The notes beneath the pieces are model-generated. The model was given only the letters and a program-made list of their open reading frames with translations. It made no database searches and was not told the DNA's origin. The position numbers and the translations under genes are program-made. This document shows, in pieces, positions 39,551 through 44,340 of a stretch of 44,340 nt of DNA (position 1 is its first letter; each line of letters begins with the position of its first letter). Where the stretch lies: assembly GCA_002483085.1 (NCBI GenBank), contig DLHF01000010.1:13638-57977 (forward strand), written 5' to 3'. This DNA is from Ignavibacteria bacterium UBA7675. GTDB lineage: Bacteria > Bacteroidota > Ignavibacteria > Kapaibacteriales > UB7675.

Positions 39551-40675
39551 ATGAATAGAGCTTCGTCTTTCCAGCCTGTTGCCCTGCTACTGGCTGTTCT
39601 TGTATGCATATCTTCTTGCTCGCAGGACGAGCGCAAGGATGAGCCTTTGGAGCAGCAACCGGCAGCAGACAGCATCAGCAGCAAACAGAATCCTGTGGAT
39701 TCCAGCACGGTATTCCCGCCAATCCAATACAAAAGAATAGCAATCGCAAGCAAAGAGCAGCTCGATTCTCTCCGCCAGCAGTTTGGCAAACACGACTCGA
39801 CATACTTGGCTTACCGGGCGCTGACCACGCTCAACCGAAAAGACATCTACTATTTCCGCATGGGCGATACGGTGGTAATGCCGGACACCATTGTGGAAGA
39901 CCTGCGGGCGTACTCTGTATTTCCGACCTATTACGCACAGGCCGCCGAGCTACCTAAAATTATTATCGTCTCGAACAAAATGCAGTGTTATGCCTGCTAC
40001 GAGCACGGCAATCTCGTGCGGTTTTCAGCAGCGAACACGGGCACAGAACGCAAACCAACACTTCCGGGGCGGTACGCACTGAACTGGAAAGCGCGTCTGC
40101 GAAAATCCTCGCTCAACGACGAATGGGAGCTGCCGTTCACGTGGAATTTCCACAAGTACGCAGGCAATGCTTTTCACCAGTTCGACATGCCCGGACGCCC
40201 TGTTTCGCACTCCTGCGTAAGGCAATTCCGCGATGACGCTCAGTGGTTATTCTCTTGGGGCAAAGGCTGGCAGCACGATTCTTCCGGCACAATCGTACCG
40301 TTCTCCGGCACACCGGTAATTATTATTGATATTTTCGACTACTCGCGCAAAAAAGGCGGCCCGTGGTTAGAGCTGGCATCAAATCGCGACAGCCTTCTCT
40401 CCTTGCCCGACCAGCCATTAGAAATAGAAGAAGCTCTTATTCCTATCTCGCAGGTTCCCAACGAAGTACGCGGCGGCCTACCCAACAGGCGGCGCTACGC
40501 AACAGCCGAAGACACTTTGCGCGCACGGGGAATTATCAGGCCGGGAGTAACGCTTTCGGCCTCTATCGACTACAACAAGCGCAGGCAAGAACGAGCAATC
40601 CGCAAAGCAAAGGCCGAAGAAGAGCGCAAGCAGCGCGAATCATCGGCAATTACCCCGGAAGGCAGTGTAGAATAG
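39551..40675 (+). CDS. Lipoprotein L,D-transpeptidase (YkuD)
   Basis: 374 residues with a lipoprotein signal (VLVCISSCS, acylated Cys near residue 24). The catalytic fold shows HQFDMPGRPVSHSCVR with His209, His220 and nucleophile Cys222, matching the YkuD pattern HxxSHGCVR except that the Gly before Cys is Ser. It should cross-link 3-3 peptide bridges in peptidoglycan or attach lipoproteins, in the periplasm or outer membrane. The N-terminal 130 residues resemble a substrate-recruiting module (RAYSVFPTYYAQAAELPKI). The C-terminal 50 residues are Lys/Arg/Glu-rich. It converges with the SBBP protein gene with only an 18-bp gap and no terminator. Confidence 0.9.
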   Translation: MNRASSFQPVALLLAVLVCISSCSQDERKDEPLEQQPAADSISSKQNPVDSSTVFPPIQYKRIAIASKEQLDSLRQQFGKHDSTYLAYRALTTLNRKDIYYFRMGDTVVMPDTIVEDLRAYSVFPTYYAQAAELPKIIIVSNKMQCYACYEHGNLVRFSAANTGTERKPTLPGRYALNWKARLRKSSLNDEWELPFTWNFHKYAGNAFHQFDMPGRPVSHSCVRQFRDDAQWLFSWGKGWQHDSSGTIVPFSGTPVIIIDIFDYSRKKGGPWLELASNRDSLLSLPDQPLEIEEALIPISQVPNEVRGGLPNRRRYATAEDTLRARGIIRPGVTLSASIDYNKRRQERAIRKAKAEEERKQRESSAITPEGSVE

Positions 40676-40693
40676 CGGCAAAAATACTGCTTA

Positions 40694-43600
40694 CTACCGG
40701 GCGATTATCACAGGACAGGTAACGATACCTTCATCGGTACGCAGAAAGAGTGTGTACAGTCCAGCGGGTATCAGTGCGGTATCAATGCGCCAGAGGCCGC
40801 TGTTGTAGGTATCTCCCGGCGTGCGCTCGTATGTACCCTCAGCAACGGAGATTCCCAGCATTGTCACCAACCGGCAGTGCTGTCCGCTGGGATAGGCCAC
40901 ATTCCCGACGCCTTGCAGTTCTACCGGCACAAAGAGTTCTTCTGATGCAGGGTTGGGATATGGCTTGCCAACGACCAGCATGCCATCGGCAGTTGGCAGC
41001 GATTTCAACACCAATCCGACATTGCACTTCCCTGTTACGACAGCGTCTATTTCGGCTCTTTTTCCGCGCGATGCAAGTGGTATCCTTACGCTACTGCATT
41101 GATCTCCTACAACAAGCGTATCGTAGCGCACATCGACATCTTCCGGCACATAGCACACTGTGAGCGTTGTAGTAGAGCGCGGAGCTATGAGCAGCGGGAA
41201 CTGGCCTTGCGGAACTGAAAACTTTGTATTGACAACACAGAAGGCCGAGCTGATGAGCAGAGGATTACCCGCTGTATTGCGCAGCACAATATCACTACAA
41301 CCAAGCTGATAATACAGAGGCGATTCCAGCACAAACGAGCCATCGGTAAGAGCCGAGGCAACCTCAACAGCCGATCCCGATCCAGCCGGAAAAAAGTCGA
41401 TCCGTACAGTTGCCGACGTGCCCGTGCATCCACCTGCATCGACCTCAACGCTGTACACCCCGGCTGTATGCACGGAAATTGAACGCGTTGTAGCGCCATT
41501 CGACCAGCGATAGGAAGTAAATCCCTCTGGGGCTGTGAGCACAACTGTTTCGCCTTCGCACGGTGTCGGCGACCCGAGCACAGTAATATCTGGATGTGGG
41601 CGCGGTACAACAGTAACATCCACAGAAGCTGATCCGCCAGTACAGCCCCATTCGTCGGAAACTACTACACGGAAACTTCCGGCGGCACTTACGGTAATAC
41701 TGCTGGCTGTGGCACCATTCGACCAGCGATACGACGCGAAACCTGCTGGCGCAAAGAGCACAAGAGATTCGCCCTCGCACAAAGTAAGGGCTCCCGACAC
41801 AGTAATCACAGGACGGGGCAGAGGCCGAACAACAACAGTAATGGGCTTCGACACTCCCCAGCATCCAGAGTTGTCCTGCACTCTCACCGTATAGGTGCCC
41901 GGCCTGCTAACAACAATAGAAGAAGAATTCTCGCCTGTAGACCAGCTATAGGCTGCATAGCCTGCCTCTGCCTGGAGCACAACCTCTCCACCCTCGCAAA
42001 ACGATGTCGGGCCCTCTGCAACAACGGCGGGATCGAAAAGCTCACATGTTCCAAACCTCAGAATAAAGCCATCGTTTTCGCCACCACCATGTTGATTCTG
42101 AAAAGCATTTTTTACCGGAAAGTTCGTGCTGCTCGTGTAGCCAGCAACAGCAATACCACTGTTGTCGCCCGCAGCAACGGACAGTGCATTATCATTGCCA
42201 TCCCCCCCATAATACGTTGCCCATAGAAGTGCTCCATCGGCGTTCATATTGAGAATAAAGCATTCGAGCCTGCCGCCATACGTTTTCTGTAGAGCATTAT
42301 CAGTTATGGGAATATCTCTACTTTCTGTAAACCCAACAACCCAGATATTATTATCGCCGTCCACGGCCACCTTGTTGCTCACATCTGCTACAGCACCGCC
42401 GTAGTAGGTTCCCCATAGCCGCTTACCATCGGGCGCAAACTTCAAAATGACAACATCGTAATAGTCCTCGTAGTCGCTCGGCTGATTGCGGAGCTGCTTT
42501 TGCCAAGCATTATTACTCACCGGAAAATCTGCACTGCGCGAAATGCCAGTGATAATGATATTATTATTGCTGTCGATAGCCACGCCATTGGATTCGTCGG
42601 TGTACCGCCCACCGTAGAACGTGGACCAGAGCAGCCCACCTGTGGGACTAAACTTCGTAATAAATATATCGAAATCGCCTCCAGCGTACTGACCCTGGAA
42701 AGCACCCGGCGACACAGGAAAATCGCTGGAGCCGGTAGAGCCCGTCAGAACAATATTATCTTCTTTATCCACAGCGACATCAAAACCGAGCTCCCAGTAG
42801 CGCTCGCCCCCGCCGCAATACGTAGCCCAGAGCGGGCTGCCATCGCCGCTGAGCTTTACCACAAAAGCGTCTGAATTAGCACCCCCATATTGCTCCTGAA
42901 AAGCACCCGGCGACACAGGGAAATCCAAGCTGGAGGTTTCACCACTGATCACAATATTGCTCTGGCTGTCGAACTTCACAACATAACCGTAGTCGTTGCT
43001 ATTGCCTCCGTAGTAGGTAGCCCACTGCCGATGCCCCGCACCATCCATCTTGATAATGGCCATGTCGAACTGCCCTGCTATTTCTCTTTGAAAAGCATCG
43101 GGTGTAACGGGAAAATCCTGGCTTTCGGTAGCCCCCACGACAGCAATATCGCCGTTACCAGCAACAGCTATTCCACCAATAGACCTCCCACCTTCAGTTT
43201 CACTGCCGCCATAATAGGTAGCCCATAGCTGCTCGCCACCATAGCTATATCGCGCGATAAACAGATCGCGGCGGCCTGCACGAGTTTCCTGCACCGCCCC
43301 CGGTGTTACAGGAAACTCGACACTCACGGTTTCGCCAGTAGCAACAAGATCGCCGCTATTACCAGCATTGGCTATCATAGTAGTAATATCGGACTGTTCG
43401 CCGCCTATGTATGTCGACCACATCACTTCCGGATCAATCACTAAGTCCTGATCGCGGTCATAATGCTCTACATCAAACCGTACTTCCCCACCCTCTACGA
43501 CAAAACGCCCCTTCACTGCCCGGCGAGCCGAGGTAGACGGCTGATACAGCACAGGCTTCTGTTCGCTGATAACACCGAGCAGCGTAGCAACCTCCACACC

Positions 43601-44203
43601 GCCTTCCTGCGTGAGCGATACAGCCTGCACACCGTCGTATTTTAATCTGATATCAGATACATTTCCACCCGGATGCACGACAAAATCGTACTTCAGTCCA
43701 CCGCCTTGCCTGTAGGCAACCATGTCGATATGATCATACACATTGCGATAGACAAGCCGCTCATACGTACCGACATTTTCAATGCCGTTTGGGCAATGAG
43801 CATAATAAAAATTGCAGTATTCAGATGTCTTTCCTTCCGGCAGAATACGAACATCGCGATTTGCTCCCACCATATTCATATCAACCCGCAGCACTTCAGC
43901 AACCGGCGGTTCCTGTACGCGATCATCTGCACTACGCACAGAAGTTATAGTATTGGTAGGATTGGCGGGCTGTACATTGCGAAGCAGCGTATAGTGAATA
44001 CTGTGTGCAGAAAAAAACATCTGCATGCCCGGCGATTGTGCGGTAAATGCTATTTCCGGGCGCAGCTTCCCATCACGATCTCTTATCTGCCCTTTGTTTT
44101 CTATAAACAATCCGGGTTTGCTGGCATGGGATTGCGCCGACACAGTGGAAACCGGAGCAATGCAGAGCAGTGTGGCACAAAGAAAAAGTAAAAGAGTGTT
44201 CAT
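40694..44203 (-). CDS. Giant T9SS cargo: SBBP repeats plus Ig-like modules
   Basis: ATG 44203 (MNTLLLFLCATLLCIAPVST) gives a signal peptide and 1169 residues; a longer frame adds 44 residues with no signal. The mature N-terminus begins FIENKGQIRD, the start of the DUF7948 domain that precedes SBBP repeats. Seven seven-bladed-propeller-like units follow, each with a W(A/S/G)T(Y/F).GG block (for example WATYYGGSETE, WSTFYGGRYTD). Three Ig/PKD-like modules contain CEG.(V/I)V...WS(N/T)G......S and end in Gly-Cys. The C-terminus starts YPNPASEELF, a T9SS sorting domain. A cell-surface or released protein; ligand unknown. Confidence 0.9.
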   Translation of the reverse strand: MNTLLLFLCATLLCIAPVSTVSAQSHASKPGLFIENKGQIRDRDGKLRPEIAFTAQSPGMQMFFSAHSIHYTLLRNVQPANPTNTITSVRSADDRVQEPPVAEVLRVDMNMVGANRDVRILPEGKTSEYCNFYYAHCPNGIENVGTYERLVYRNVYDHIDMVAYRQGGGLKYDFVVHPGGNVSDIRLKYDGVQAVSLTQEGGVEVATLLGVISEQKPVLYQPSTSARRAVKGRFVVEGGEVRFDVEHYDRDQDLVIDPEVMWSTYIGGEQSDITTMIANAGNSGDLVATGETVSVEFPVTPGAVQETRAGRRDLFIARYSYGGEQLWATYYGGSETEGGRSIGGIAVAGNGDIAVVGATESQDFPVTPDAFQREIAGQFDMAIIKMDGAGHRQWATYYGGNSNDYGYVVKFDSQSNIVISGETSSLDFPVSPGAFQEQYGGANSDAFVVKLSGDGSPLWATYCGGGERYWELGFDVAVDKEDNIVLTGSTGSSDFPVSPGAFQGQYAGGDFDIFITKFSPTGGLLWSTFYGGRYTDESNGVAIDSNNNIIITGISRSADFPVSNNAWQKQLRNQPSDYEDYYDVVILKFAPDGKRLWGTYYGGAVADVSNKVAVDGDNNIWVVGFTESRDIPITDNALQKTYGGRLECFILNMNADGALLWATYYGGDGNDNALSVAAGDNSGIAVAGYTSSTNFPVKNAFQNQHGGGENDGFILRFGTCELFDPAVVAEGPTSFCEGGEVVLQAEAGYAAYSWSTGENSSSIVVSRPGTYTVRVQDNSGCWGVSKPITVVVRPLPRPVITVSGALTLCEGESLVLFAPAGFASYRWSNGATASSITVSAAGSFRVVVSDEWGCTGGSASVDVTVVPRPHPDITVLGSPTPCEGETVVLTAPEGFTSYRWSNGATTRSISVHTAGVYSVEVDAGGCTGTSATVRIDFFPAGSGSAVEVASALTDGSFVLESPLYYQLGCSDIVLRNTAGNPLLISSAFCVVNTKFSVPQGQFPLLIAPRSTTTLTVCYVPEDVDVRYDTLVVGDQCSSVRIPLASRGKRAEIDAVVTGKCNVGLVLKSLPTADGMLVVGKPYPNPASEELFVPVELQGVGNVAYPSGQHCRLVTMLGISVAEGTYERTPGDTYNSGLWRIDTALIPAGLYTLFLRTDEGIVTCPVIIAR

Positions 44204-44340
44204 AGAAAACTCGGAAATAAGTGGACATGATTGCAATAGACAACGCTCTATGTAGTACACCAGTTTGGACAGTTCATTGAAAAAAGGGGCCGACTTTAAG
44301 CAATAAAAAAGAAGAAAGAACATCCGATAGGTCAACTCCC
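44204..44340 (-). promoter_or_regulatory. Upstream region of the SBBP protein gene
   Basis: 137 bp to the window edge, AT-rich in its outer part with runs of A and AAGAAG. A promoter for the SBBP gene should lie here; the last 20 bp before the ATG contain no clear ribosome site, as often in Bacteroidota. Nothing else is seen. Confidence 0.4.

Overview
The window has two unlike halves. Bases 1 to about 20,640 hold a one-directional, virus-like gene block, with every gene on the minus strand and many joined by 1-14 bp gaps or overlaps. Bases about 20,800 to 44,340 are ordinary bacterial chromosome. The right half points to a Bacteroidota/Chlorobiota-type bacterium, perhaps close to Candidatus Kapaibacteriota. 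This rests on three very large secreted proteins ending in type IX secretion (T9SS) sorting domains with PNPAS-like motifs, SBBP and YCF48-like repeats, choice-of-anchor-D modules, and a FusA2-type EF-G. The taxonomic placement is inference.

Virus-like block, read in the direction of transcription (right to left). A small protein with a DnaA-domain-IV-like helix-turn-helix lies just downstream of an array of ATTGCA repeats spaced exactly 11 bp apart. It is followed by a two-TM protein, a transglutaminase-fold protein, a 1671-residue CHAP protein with about 500 residues of Pro/Val repeats, and small membrane proteins. Next come three beta-rich proteins that are capsid candidates, a lytic transglycosylase, a coiled-coil protein, a Cys-rich membrane protein and an orphan SPPY-type DNA methyltransferase. 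A second 11-bp ATTGCA array at 7196-7245 then opens a second gene set: small virion-like proteins, a nested lysis cassette (TM/coiled-coil, holin-like, CHAP endolysin, bitopic TM protein), two tail-collar proteins, further fibre proteins, a PAPS-reductase-family protein and a receptor-fibre gene cut by the window edge. No terminase, portal, HK97-type capsid, sheath, tape measure, integrase or packaging ATPase is recognisable. Many short TM proteins, two or three peptidoglycan hydrolases and small beta-rich proteins together suggest a tailless, membrane-containing virus or an undescribed virus-derived element. The part left of the window is needed to decide.

Chromosomal half. Two nearly identical thioredoxin genes lie next to the element, followed by pterin-4a-carbinolamine dehydratase, enolase, a phosphohexomutase and a GalT-like protein. 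An antisense TPR-like protein comes next, then a small lipoprotein, a FusA2-like EF-G, three giant T9SS cargo proteins (YCF48/Ig-like; vWA/WD40/ASH/cohesin-like; SBBP/Ig-like) and a lipoprotein L,D-transpeptidase. Several strong intrinsic terminators separate these genes. A diverged GC-rich repeat recurs in the longer intergenic gaps.
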